From Ascidia mentula (taxonomy: Eukaryota; Chordata; Ascidiacea; Phlebobranchia; Ascidiidae), in contig OX387202.1 of assembly GCA_947561715.1 (NCBI GenBank), positions 5,035,001 to 5,099,000 on the forward strand: a stretch of 64,000 nt of DNA, given 5' to 3'. A model generated the notes under the pieces. The model ran no database searches, was not told where the DNA came from, and saw nothing but the letters and a program-made list of their open reading frames with translations. Position 1 is the stretch's first letter; the number at the start of each line of letters is the position of its first letter. Below, piece after piece: positions 23,015 to 33,092 of this stretch. The translations under genes and the position numbers were made by a program.

Positions 23015-24258
23015 AGTAAATTTGTACCAATCTGTTTTCGAAAGTTCTTAGGAAGTATCGTAAAAAATACTTTTAGTTTGGCTTCGTTTATCTTTCCATG
23101 CATTTTAATAAGCCTTACAAAAACGCGTTTAAATACATCGGAAACTATTGCAAACATATATTGCACGGATATTGAATTGGATGTTAGCATTTAGCTCTAT
23201 CAGTTACCAAGCAGTTTCGTTTGGCCATAGTGCGCCTCACGCTGGTTCGTCTCGGTGGTTTTGTAGTATAGGGTAACCAGCTGATCAACGTGTACCGAAA
23301 GGTACCACAAAGCGGAAATCAGTGTGCACGCAATAGTAAAATCTAGCACAGTGCCAACAACTACACTGATGAGACCTTACAGGTCTGACCACTGCTGTCC
23401 TGGAGCATACTGATGAACGTGGTATAAGTTAAAATACCAAAATTATTTCGCCGAAATGACAGTCGCGTCGAAACAGTGCATGTATACCCTGTCTGCAGAT
23501 CTCATAGATTACAAACATTTCTCTGTAAACAAACGTGAAAAGAATCCAATGATATGCATGAATAAGCACAAATATACGTCAGTTGGATTATGAGAAATTT
23601 GCCACGTGTGTTAACAACTGACATAAAATGTGCCAAATTGAAATTGTGCAACAATGTTGCGTTAGCAAAAAACAACACATTTGAATGTTGAACAATCACC
23701 CCATGCTTTTATATAATCCGCACAACACATGTGACTGATCTATTATTACAGAACACAAAGACAAATCTATGCAAGTCGTGGTGCTAAATGAGTGTAAAGT
23801 AATAATAACTTCCTGTCCAGCAAAGCTGTAGCGTTTGTGACCGACAAGCCACGAAACTATGTGATAATCGCGCAGGGAAGTAAAGTTTGCAGTTCAGATA
23901 TGAAAGGCTTTGATAATTCGATGCCTAGAATTTGAAACCATTCAGTACCAAAACTAACAATTTTAACTGATGTAAATCAACAAATTATTGCATTATCTGA
24001 CTTTGTAACTACCACGATGCACTGAGTTAACGTTTAAATTGGTCACACTAATGCATATGTTGACTGCAAGATTTTTTTCCAGTAAACAAGTATGTTTATT
24101 GGTATAACAAGTAGAAGCAAAGTTTATCGTGGTAATACAATCAATTGTGGTTCGTTGCAATTCTGTTGCTTCACAGCAGAAAGAACATTATCCGAATCAT
24201 AAAACAAGAAATAAAGAGGGAAATGCAAACAAAACAATAAAGCTGTTCTGGCACAAGT
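23015..24258. other. mirror flank of unit C
   Basis: Reverse-complement counterpart of the 5' flank. It lacks the 23-bp tandem duplication of units A and B. No credible gene is seen. Confidence 0.5.
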
Positions 24259-24617
24259 CATCGAATGTTACACGAACGAATTCATACTGGGGAGAAACCT
24301 TACAAATACAACATTTGTGATAAAGCTTTCAGTACATCAAGCTCCCGAGCGATACACTTTGGAAATCATACCAGAGAGAAACCTTTCAGATACGATGTTT
24401 GCGAAAAATGTTCCAAAACTCGTCAACAATTGATGATCCATCATCGATTTCACACTGGAAAAAAACTTTTCGATGTAATATTTGTGAAAAGGTTTTTAAA
24501 ACTTTTGGAGGATTGCGAAAACACCGACGAATTCATACTGGAGAGAAACGATTCTAGTGCAAGATTTGTGATAAGGCTTTCAGCCAATCGAGCCATTTAA
24601 AGAAACACGTTCGAACT
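24259..24617 (+). pseudogene. plus-strand C2H2 finger relic (unit C)
   Basis: Same four-finger relic as in other units, with Tyr replacing the first Cys of fingers 1 and 2 (YKYNIC, FRYDVC). The frame breaks after RFHTGKK, although finger-coding sequence continues in another frame to SQSSHLKKH. Its last codons are interrupted by the PLE-C insertion at 24632, and the remainder resumes at 25441. Confidence 0.75.
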
Positions 24618-24680
24618 TACATTGGAAAGACTAAAAAAGCAGTAGCTTTTTATACAGGATCAGCCTGGCTTATAAATCAG

Positions 24681-24719
24681 GAATATATATTTCGCCCCAT
24701 GGGCATCTTCAGTTCCTTC
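24681..24719 (-). ncRNA. hammerhead-ribozyme-like motif, PLE-C 3' repeat
   Basis: Sense with respect to the element. AGGAA, CUGAAGA, extra U, helix II GCCC-AUG-GGGC, GAA, self-complementary AUAUAU, A at the cleavage position, then UUCCU, pairing perfectly with AGGAA. It is identical to the mirror motif at 25263-25301. Confidence 0.65.
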
Positions 24720-25046
24720 AGTAAACACATTAAATGATATAAAAACGTCTGAAAAACAGCAACATTAGAGAAAGGGCTAGTGATAAAAAACAACAACAAC
24801 TTCGACCTCTTGCAATGCTACTATGCGAAGGCAAAACACTGAGTTACCCGCCTTGCATTAGAAGGTAAGAGATTTGCGTACACTGTGGAGAAACCGCATC
24901 AGACGCGGGTGGAGATAAGGAACGCGGCGATAAGTCGAACGGCGTAAAACCACCTTAAAAACACACACGAAAAACACGAAAAAACATGTAGCCATTAAAA
25001 CGATTAAAAGCAATGAAAACGAGAGAACGATTTTTAAGAAAACACA

Positions 25047-25250
25047 TCAACGCACCCTAGGCAATATCATTTTTTGTATGTTAATGGTGGCACCTGTAAG
25101 GTGAAGCCACTTTGCCTCGCACATGTCTAAATCCCGAAAATGTGGTTGTTCCACAAAAATTACATAAAAACAATCCGCCATGTTCGGTTGATTTGCAAAA
25201 GTGGACTTGTGCTGGGTTGCGTAGTGCTTTAGCAGAGCTGGGTTGCGTAT
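25047..25250 (-). pseudogene. PLE-C GIY-YIG endonuclease C-terminal fragment
   Basis: Part of an open frame (25047-25409) whose first half only translates the inverted terminal repeat. The element part reads ALLKHYATQHKS, then MADCFYVIFVEQP, and closes with INIQKMILP, matching block by block the end of the PLE-B endonuclease at 1340-1539. The GIY-YIG catalytic core itself is missing because of 5' truncation, so this copy cannot encode an enzyme. Confidence 0.75.
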
Positions 25251-25262
25251 GTGTTTACTGAA

Positions 25263-25301
25263 GGAACTGAAGATGCCCATGGGGCGAAATATATATTCCT
25301 G
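25263..25301 (+). ncRNA. hammerhead-ribozyme-like motif, PLE-C inverted 5' repeat
   Basis: AGGAA 25263-25267, CUGAAGA 25268-25274, extra U, GCCC 25276-25279, loop AUG, GGGC 25283-25286, GAA 25287-25289, AUAUAU 25290-25295, A 25296, UUCCU 25297-25301. Antisense to the element. Same architecture as the PLE-A and PLE-B motifs, with different helix sequences. Confidence 0.65.
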
Positions 25302-25440
25302 ATTTATAAGCCAGGCTGATCCTGTATAAAAAGCTACTGCTTTTTTAGTATTATAAAATAAGTTGCAGTGATCGCTAGGCCTGCATCTGCAGTTTTGGGT
25401 AGATCCCAATATTTCAATTTTTGAAGTACATTGGAAAGAC

Positions 25441-27000
25441 CATTTAAATACAACATTTGTTAAGAATATTTCAAATATCTACATCAGAGTGACATCACAT
25501 TGTAACACAAGGAGTGGAACTGTTTTAGATGTTCTATGGGACTGCAAAATATTTGTAAATTGAAATAGAGTATATTTTTGTGCTTTTCGGGAGAGGTATA
25601 TCGTACGGAGAATGAAGTCCGCCTTTGTCTCATTGCCAGTTTTGACGGTGAACAAATTTCTAGTCGTTTGCAATAGCATTTATACTTTTGAAAGCTTGTC
25701 AGTCCACTTGTTGGCTACGTTTGCTCAGCCATTATATATCACAGAGTTCAATACAGTTCCGAGACAGCGCCACAATTTTCACAATATAATTTTTTTTTCA
25801 CTAGTTGGTGATGGATGTCTGTAGCTGGTTTAAAACTCTCCTATAATGTTTGGAAGGCCAAAGTGAACACATTGTGCAGAAATTTCATGCACTTTTTAAC
25901 AATTTTTACTTAAAGTGCATGTGAAATGGAAAAGTAAATTACAAAATAATTAAACTATGAAATGGTCATTGCTTTTATTCATTTTTGGCGGAAAAAAGTA
26001 GCTTGATACGGCAACAGGTTTCTGAGATACAGCTGATTAATGTTGCGTTTTTGCCGTTTCTATCGCAATCGTGCGAAATCGAGAATATTGTTGCGTGACG
26101 TCATACAAGGCGCTTCAGTCGTAAGGGAGCTGCCAGCGAGGCTTATGCGTTGGAATGACCAGCGAAGCTTATGCGTTGGAATGACCAGCGAGGCTTATAC
26201 AGGAGCACAACTAGTGAACAAGTGCAACAAAGGGATTTTTATTGTTTATTTAAAATGCAAACGGAGGGCGGTTGTTTTGACCTATTAGGTCTTGTTTAGT
26301 TTCGTTGTAATGAAAACTGTTGCTGGGACAAGGTGCTTTTGTGGTCAAACCTTATGTGTTGTCATATATTTTAAGTCATAAAATCAAGGCATTGATGATT
26401 GCTAACATCAGACATAAACTTCTCAAAAACGATAATTAGTACTTATTGAAGCATTTTCGTTTTGTCCACTCCCGGCAGAAGATAAGTAATTTAATATTGG
26501 AGCTGGCAAACATCGCCGTGAAAAACAGAACAAACCTACTGAAACAATATGGTGCTTAATTAGTTGTAGTTTAAGTACAATATTGGTATAAAATCCGCTA
26601 CAATCAACTACTAGTGTACAAATTTTAAAGATTTCAAATATTATGAAATCATCCGCTGAGATTAAAGTAATGACATGACACATCAGAGTAACATATTTTT
26701 GTATCATGTCACAGCTTGGCCTTTGTGGTACCCTTATTTATTGGTCGCCTTAAGTTTGAAACTATTCGATATCAACAACATAAGACTTTCTTCCTATGCA
26801 AACAATGCATTTTTTACATTGACGTAGAACCGAAATACTTTGAAAGTATGTTTATTGTGGATGTAACTTTAGTTTTACGCAAAGTTGCCATGGCCAAATA
26901 CACGACCAAGGAAACATCCGGCCTAGAACGCAATGCATGCTTTATCCGTTCTGGTGATCAAACAAGGCTCATTCGGACTCCATTCAACTGCGCAATTTGT
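25441..27000. other. tail blocks T and L (unit C)
   Basis: Repeat sequence resuming after the PLE-C insertion. No gene is seen. Block L keeps the half finger near 26910-27000, where the tail of the finger has been shortened (the HTGEK linker is lost compared with 9560). Confidence 0.5.
26131..26212. repeat. short variable tandem repeat
   Basis: The motif CCAGCGAGGCTTATGCGT plus TGGAATGA is present as two tandem copies of about 30 bp and a partial third. Unit A (8740-8785) has a shorter array and units B and D have one copy. A length marker between units, not a gene. Confidence 0.6.
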
Positions 27001-27019
27001 TCAAAAATACTTCTCTTTT

Positions 27020-28110
27020 TACTGCCAGGCATAGTAATTAATGGCAATTGCTCTTCTGGCACTCAAGTTTCTAAAGTGTTTATTTGTAACCGACGTTTCG
27101 TCTACCATCCGGCGAGACTTCCTCAGGGTTATGTCAACAATAATCCACCAAGCGCACAAACACTAAAAACGCAAGAAAAACACAAGAAAAAAAGCGAATG
27201 GATAACACTAGCGACGCTTGTATCGTCACGTGACCAAGTGTGTAGCTGGGCGTATCACTTACAACAAGTTGTTGTAAACCGCTGGAAAGTACACACATTG
27301 CTTCTTGTCATTCACGCAATGGTTGTTTTTTGGATATTGAGTGTTTCCAGGAATAGACGTTTTGTGTGGTACTTGGCAATAGCGGATGATGAGTGTATGG
27401 TCTCCTTTGGCGTGGTGTCTCTTTTCACCAATGTGCCAATATCAGCAGCTGTTACTACTTTCATGGCACGCTTAGAGGTTGACAGTAACCTTGAGCAGTG
27501 CACGTTGCTATCCTGTGAGGATATCGCAGAAGGGATGAAATTATGTTTAAACGCCACAGATTTTTCCTTTCGCGGTGTGTTTTACCAACAGGTGTTTGGT
27601 ACGGCGATGGGTTCTCTTATCTCTGTGGTAGTGACAAATGTAGTAATGGAAACAATCGAGGATAAAGCACTCGCCACTTTTGCGCATTCTTCCCTTTACT
27701 GGAAGCGTTATGTCGACGACACCTTCGCCATCGTTGATGATGCACAGCTCCAGTTGTTCCTTACCCACATTAACCGTGTGGAAGATTCCATCAAATTTAC
27801 TTTAGAAAGGGAAAGGGGTGGTACACTACCATTTTTGGATACAAAGGTTATCCGTGATGAGAATGGGTTGATTAGCACTCGTGTGTATCGCAAGCCGACG
27901 CACACCAATCGGTACCTATCGTTTAAGTCGGCACATCCGATATAGTACAAGACAGCGGTAGTGCGGTCGCTGATGGATAGAGACGAGGCTCTGGTTTCCA
28001 GAGAAGAAGACCGTGAAAAAGAGGTGAAGTTCATCAAGAATGCACTGCGGAAGAATATGTATCTGTCATGGATGTTTAGAAGAAAGCCCGCGGTCAATCC
28101 ACAAGAAACA
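27020..28110 (+). mobile_element. Penelope-like element fragment PLE-A, copy 3
   Basis: The best-kept RT fragment. A frame open from 26716 to 27945 (409 codons, TTG at its left end) covers RT motifs A, B and C (YVDD at 27709-27720) up to KSAHP, but it is a chance fusion: its first half translates block L, the half finger and the inverted terminal repeat. A short RT tail follows to about 28110, where the C-terminal end seen in other copies is deleted. The antisense hammerhead-like motif at 27087-27131 has UAACC/GGUUA as helix I, five clean pairs. Inactive. Confidence 0.8.
27087..27131 (-). ncRNA. hammerhead-ribozyme-like motif of PLE-A (copy 3, antisense)
   Basis: Same layout as copy 1. Helix I is UAACC with GGUUA, where copy 6 has AAACC with GGUUU: both bases of the outer pair differ and pairing is kept. 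Core CUGAGGA, helix III ACGU and cleavage-site C are intact. Confidence 0.55.
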
Positions 28111-30353
28111 GCCTTATAATTTCAACAAACAAAGATCTCTCCATATTTTCTCTACAGACTGCAAGCAACAACATCGGCCAAGCTGTACGCACTTTTCGTT
28201 TTCTGTTGTTTGGCAACGTCAGTCAAACGCACTTTGCGTTTTCTTCAATGCCTGATATCAATTGCATGATAACTTTTTCAGTTGTTTTAGCAACGTCAGC
28301 CAAACGGCCGATCCATATATGAAGAAAAAACCTTATTGGGATTCGTGACTAGGATAACATATGTTGGGATTCCGTTGCGGACAAAAAATAAAAATATAAC
28401 AAAAAAAGATTCAATTGTATACAAACAAATTCCAATGTGATAAATGGCCAAGAAGAATTTCTACTTAGGCATCACTGTTTGAATAGTTTGTTTATTCTGG
28501 TTAAGTTTATTTTTTATTCCAAATATATACCCTCGAATTTAAGTTTATGTGAGACATAAGTACTAAAATTCAGAAAAAATGATTTTCAGTCATGAAGTTT
28601 TTAATGTAGTTCCTAAGCCTGGAAAGGATTCGAAACTAACCTTCTCATTGATCAAACACTCCTTTAGCGATGCGAAATGACAAAAGTTGTTCGTTATCTT
28701 TTGTCAAAAGAAGGTGATTGCTTATCCCACGTATTAAGTCTACAGTTAATGCTATGCAAAGGCCTCGAACACTATGTTTGTGAACAGTCTGAATTGTGTG
28801 AAGCCTTCTATTAGCACAACTAAAACACATTTAGATAAACGTGTGTGGATAAGCAGGCGGCTAAGTCGCAGATAAAGATCAAGACGTTCCCAATAAGGTC
28901 GTTGATTCGTTGCTTTGAACGTGATGCAATATAGGGCGTTCGACATGTAGGTGATTTGCACACAACGATCGTTAACTGCACTCAATCCAAAACCATAGAT
29001 GGAAGTAACGTATGGGATATAGCTAGAAAAAATGTCAAAAATGACTACAGGAATCAACCTGTACAGGTCGGTTTATTTCAAAACCACACAAGCAAAAGCA
29101 ATCAACTAGCTTTAAAGTTAAATATTTGTTAGGGCTGATTCCCACTGGCTAACGATAGGAAAACGATTGGGAAATACCCACGCCGTGCCCGATTTCGCAT
29201 AGGACACTGCAAAAGCGTATGTACACAGAAATATAAAAATATTTGATAAAGTTCCAAGCACACAATCAATGCCAACGCTTTAGAAATTCGTACAGTTTGT
29301 TACACAATCCCAAAAATGCTGCTGTAATGTTCACTATTATTACTGTATCCTATAATATAGTGTTTCTGTTGCTGCCAGACATACAACATCACGTGCTGTC
29401 ACAAGCAGTCATGGATTTCAAAACATTTAATTTTTTTCCGGCTAAAACGGCTGGTGGCTACCGTGGCCTCCGGTCGCCATCGGAAGCGACAGCAACCAGG
29501 TGATAGTGGATAAGTGAGATACGCCCGTCTTATCGCAGACAAGATGCCTGCAGGGTTCGTTCAAACCGCATCGAATTGGGGTTCGAGGACATGCATTCAA
29601 GCAACAGATAATCTCTCCTCTGTCTGAAAAAGAGAAGAAAGCCAGGAACAAAATCCTCCGTCGCAAAAACACCAGAGAGCTGACTACCTAAAGGGAGCAG
29701 ATGGGTAGCAAGTACAGTGGTTATATTCCGGCCGACAAAAAATCTGAGACGCATTAGAGGTAATTTTTCGAATTTGTCTCAATGCTGCAACCAAGCATGA
29801 AGTCCAACCACCTGTTTTTTTTTTCAATTTAGATCTTTACGTAATGTGCTGACATAAACGCAATGTTTCCTGCCTTTCCATCTAATAATTTATCAGTGTT
29901 TTAAAACTATATGGGGTTACTGCTATTTGATTCGTTGTACAAATCCAGTTGTTGTTATTGAGTGTAATTGGAAAAATAAAGCTTATGTCAACAACACATG
30001 CCTTTGTTACAAAATTCTGGATCAGTCCGAAAAGTTCTCAGTAACCTGAGAGAAAACATTTTTCACATTACATCTGTTAAATTAGCTTTTCATGCATCGT
30101 AACAGAAGTCATCAGTATTTATATTTCCAAGACTGTGTTCGACCTTGTTTTTGCAACAAAAAAAACTTCAAAGTTAACAGTCTTCAGATGAATCATCGAC
30201 TCGAAGATTCCAAATTATGTTAATTCAAGTTCGTCCATTGTGAATTAAAAGAACGTGCAGTAAGATGTCGCATATGACAAAAATGCTTTACCACATACGT
30301 TACAGTTGAAGCTCTGTTCTATACAATTGAAATATTTTTCAGAATTTTTGCAT
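28111..30353. repeat. blocks M and N (unit D)
   Basis: M carries the recurrent 101-codon minus-strand frame (28752-29057, TTG start), not considered coding. N is close to full length and runs from the GGCTGATTCCCACTGG edge near 29131 to the zinc-finger 3' flank. The 17.0-20.3 kb and 26.3-29.5 kb intervals are close duplicates at a shift of about 9275 bp. Confidence 0.5.
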
Positions 30354-30953
30354 TTAAATGTTTTCTCCAGTGTGAGTTCGTTGATGGATTTTCAATTTTG
30401 AGCGAGTCTTATAACATTTTTCGCATACATCGCATCTGAAAGGTTTTTCCCCAGTGTGAATTCGAATGTGTGTCGTTAGATGGCCTGATTGATTGAAAGC
30501 TTTATCACAAACCTTACACTTAAATGGTTTCTCTCCAGTATGAATTCGAAAGTGCTTCGTTCGAGAGCTTGATGTACTGAAACCTTTATCACAAATGTTG
30601 CATTTGTATGGTTTCTCTCCAGTGTGAGTTCGAACGTGCATTGATCGTTTATTTGCATCAATAAAGGGCTTATCACAGATGTTGCACTTGTAAGGTTTCT
30701 CTCCAGTATGAATTCGTTCGTGTACCATTCGATTACTTGATGTTCTGAAAGCCTTGTGACAAATCCTGCACTCAAACGGCTTCACTCCAGTGTGAATTCG
30801 TAGATGGATTTTCAATTCCGAGCGAGTTTTAAAACATTTTTCGCAAATATCGCATCTGAAAGGTTTCTTTCCAGAGTGAATTCGAAGATGTCTGTTTAGA
30901 TAGGTTTTCTTAGTGAACACTTTAGAACATAACGTGCACTTGCAGGGCTTCAT
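30354..30953 (-). CDS. seven-finger C2H2 zinc-finger protein (unit D)
   Basis: 199 codons: MKP and seven 28-residue fingers, all with four zinc ligands. Recognition residues (-1,2,3,6) are KTYR, TSEI, TSNV, DNKM, TSSK, QGHT and TSKI, a clearly different set from the unit A gene. Arg replaces the usual helix Leu in fingers 3, 4 and 5. Linkers include SGKKP after finger 1 and TGVKP after finger 2. The frame ends after a FRCDVC-type finger (HTGENI), whereas most relatives end in a SQSSHL or NQSSNL finger, so it probably lost its last finger. The most diverged of the minus-strand genes in this window. Expected role: nuclear DNA-binding protein. Confidence 0.85.
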   Translation of the reverse strand: MKPCKCTLCSKVFTKKTYLNRHLRIHSGKKPFRCDICEKCFKTRSELKIHLRIHTGVKPFECRICHKAFRTSSNRMVHERIHTGEKPYKCNICDKPFIDANKRSMHVRTHTGEKPYKCNICDKGFSTSSSRTKHFRIHTGEKPFKCKVCDKAFNQSGHLTTHIRIHTGEKPFRCDVCEKCYKTRSKLKIHQRTHTGENI

Positions 30954-32164
30954 TCTGTAAACTTTATCAGAGTAACTATTCAGATTACTTGTATCCTAAA
31001 TGTAAGTATGGTTTGTTACATATGCTAGAAAAGTCTTATTGTTTTGTTTGCATTTCCATCTTTATTTCTTGCCATCCCTCAGATGTAGTTTGACTCGTAT
31101 AAAGTTCTTCTACTGTGAAGCAACAGAACTGCCACGAACTATGATGAAAGGTTTATATTGATAAACTTTGCTTCTGCTTGTTATAGCAATAAATTTACAT
31201 GTACGCAGGACAAAAATCTTCTGGTCAAATAAACATTAAAATATTGACACCAACTCGCTGTTTTATTGTTGATTTATATCAGTTAAAATGGTCAGTATGG
31301 TATTTCATAGTTCCAAATACTAGGTATCGAATTATGAAAGGTTTGTTTCGAATCACCAAACCGACCACGTTTAAAGATGACTGTTTTCTGTCAATCTCCT
31401 GTTGTAATTTCATATACCTCTACATGCTTCCCACTTACTCTGCTACTCTTACTAGTCGTTCGTTCACACAGTTCCCTGTGCGATTTTCACATAGTTTCGT
31501 GTCTTGTTGGTCACAAACGCTGCAGCTTTGCTGGACAGGAAGTTATTATTTCTTTACACTCATTTAGCACCACGGCTTGCATACAGTTGGTATTGTGTTC
31601 TGTAGTAATAGATCAACCACATGTGTTGCAAGGACATCTAGGTTACACCGCTGTAATTTGTACACATTTTATATCAGTTGCTAACACACGTGGCAAATTT
31701 CTCATAATTTAACTGTTGTATATTTGTGTTCATTCATGCATATCATTGGATTGTCTTCACGTGTGTTAACAGTGAAATGTAATCTTTTTGCAATTGTTTG
31801 TTACACGTTTTTGAAAGGCCCAAGAAAATAGTAAGTTATATGGTATAATGGGGAAACACTTATAAGTCTAACATATCACAGGAGTAATATAGGCCAATTG
31901 TGATTTAATGCAGTAATCACTCAGAATCATGTTTGACCGAATTAATAATTTTAACAATCAATTTTTCGGTTCAGAATCTAGAATTGTGGTTATCAAAATC
32001 ATATGCACATCAGTGTAGAAATAACTCCGTGTAACGCAATTCAAAATCATTCATGGATAACTAGATAAATAAAGTCAAATTTAATGTGTTTTATGGAAAG
32101 TTTTCTACAATTTTTTGTTCACAGCTTAATTGAGGACCTATACACACTAGAGATATACATAACC
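30954..32164. other. 5' flank of the unit D zinc-finger gene
   Basis: Common 5' flank, in a version closer to the inverted flank at 58836-59979 than to units A-C. CACGTG sites lie near 31688 and 31759. The frames at 31199-31712 are shared shadows. Confidence 0.5.
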
Positions 32165-33092
32165 CTGCTGTTTTCACGACTAAGTTTTAGTTATGATGGG
32201 AAATTCAAATACACGATCACGCAAACTTCACGCTCAAAACGCAATGCACGCTTTATCCGTTCTGGTGATCGAACAAAGCACATTCGGAATCATACTGGAG
32301 AGCAACAATTCAAGTGCACAATTTGTTAAAAAAGGGGCCAAACTGGCAATCTAAATATACACGTCCTATTTCATATTTAGAGAGTTGCCATTCCGATGCG
32401 AAATTTATAAATAACTATTCCGACCCTCGTCGCAAGTCAAAATCCGCAGACAAAATCATACTGGGAAAAACCACTCAAGTGCAACACATGTAATAAAGCT
32501 TTAGAGCGAATCAAGACATCAAACAAATCATGTAATAACTCACACTGGAAAAAAAACATTAAGATGAAAACCTTGCGAAAATATTTGAGAAACGTCAAAA
32601 AGTTGTGTTGGAACATTTCTTCAGTATAACTAGACGTCGTCTTTTTTCAACTGCCTCGATTTAGCGATCTAGAAGTGTTCCACTCCATGTGTTCTTATGT
32701 GACTTGTGTAAGGCCCTGAATTGCAGAAAGCTTTATGACATGGGATACACATACAAGGTTTTTTTTACGCTCTGAGTTCGTTCGATTGCTTAAGGATGAA
32801 AACCTTATCACAAATATTGTACTGATATGTTTTTTCCCCTGTATGAATTCCATGTATTTTAGATTTTCAATTCTTGGTCAAGTTTCAATTCTTCTCAAAA
32901 CGTACCTATTTAGATTGCCACTTTTTTAACAAATTGCGCAGTTGAATGTTTTCTCTCCACTATGATTCAGAATGTACCTTGTTCGATCACTGGAACGTCA
33001 ACAACGTGCATTGCGTTCTAGACCTGATGTTTCCGTGATCGTGTATTTGGATTTCCTATCTAGATTAAAAGTTAGTTGCGAGAACTGCAGAG
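32165..33092. repeat. long-form unit centre with finger relics in both directions
   Basis: In place of the 343-bp palindrome there is a centre of about 930 bp. From the left come plus-strand finger pieces (RSGDRTKHIRNHTGEQ, FKCTIC, CNTCNKALERIKTSNKSC), from the right minus-strand pieces (CIPCHKAFCNSGPYTSH when reversed), meeting near 32640. It is the reverse complement of 57898-58835. This looks like the ancestral longer centre from which the short palindromes arose by loss of the middle. Confidence 0.65.

Larger units (their letters stand above)
24631..25348. repeat. inverted terminal repeats of PLE-C
   Basis: 24631-24732 is the reverse complement of about 25249-25348, essentially without mismatch, with the outer ends at CTAAAAAAGCAG and its mirror. 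The near-perfect match indicates a recent insertion in which both repeats were copied from one template. Confidence 0.85.
24618..25440 (-). mobile_element. PLE-C insertion with inverted terminal repeats and 14-bp target duplication
   Basis: The element (about 24632-25426) is flanked by TACATTGGAAAGAC at 24618-24631 and 25427-25440. The same sequence occurs once, uninterrupted, in the relics of other units (for example 8040-8054 and near 16091), which show the empty site. Reading on the minus strand: about 77 bp of 5' sequence, an inverted terminal repeat, the end of a GIY-YIG domain, a 3' untranslated stretch, then the direct-sense terminal repeat. Severe 5' truncation with an inverted 5' repeat is a known Penelope insertion form. 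It is the youngest event at this site, since no other unit carries it. Confidence 0.85.
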
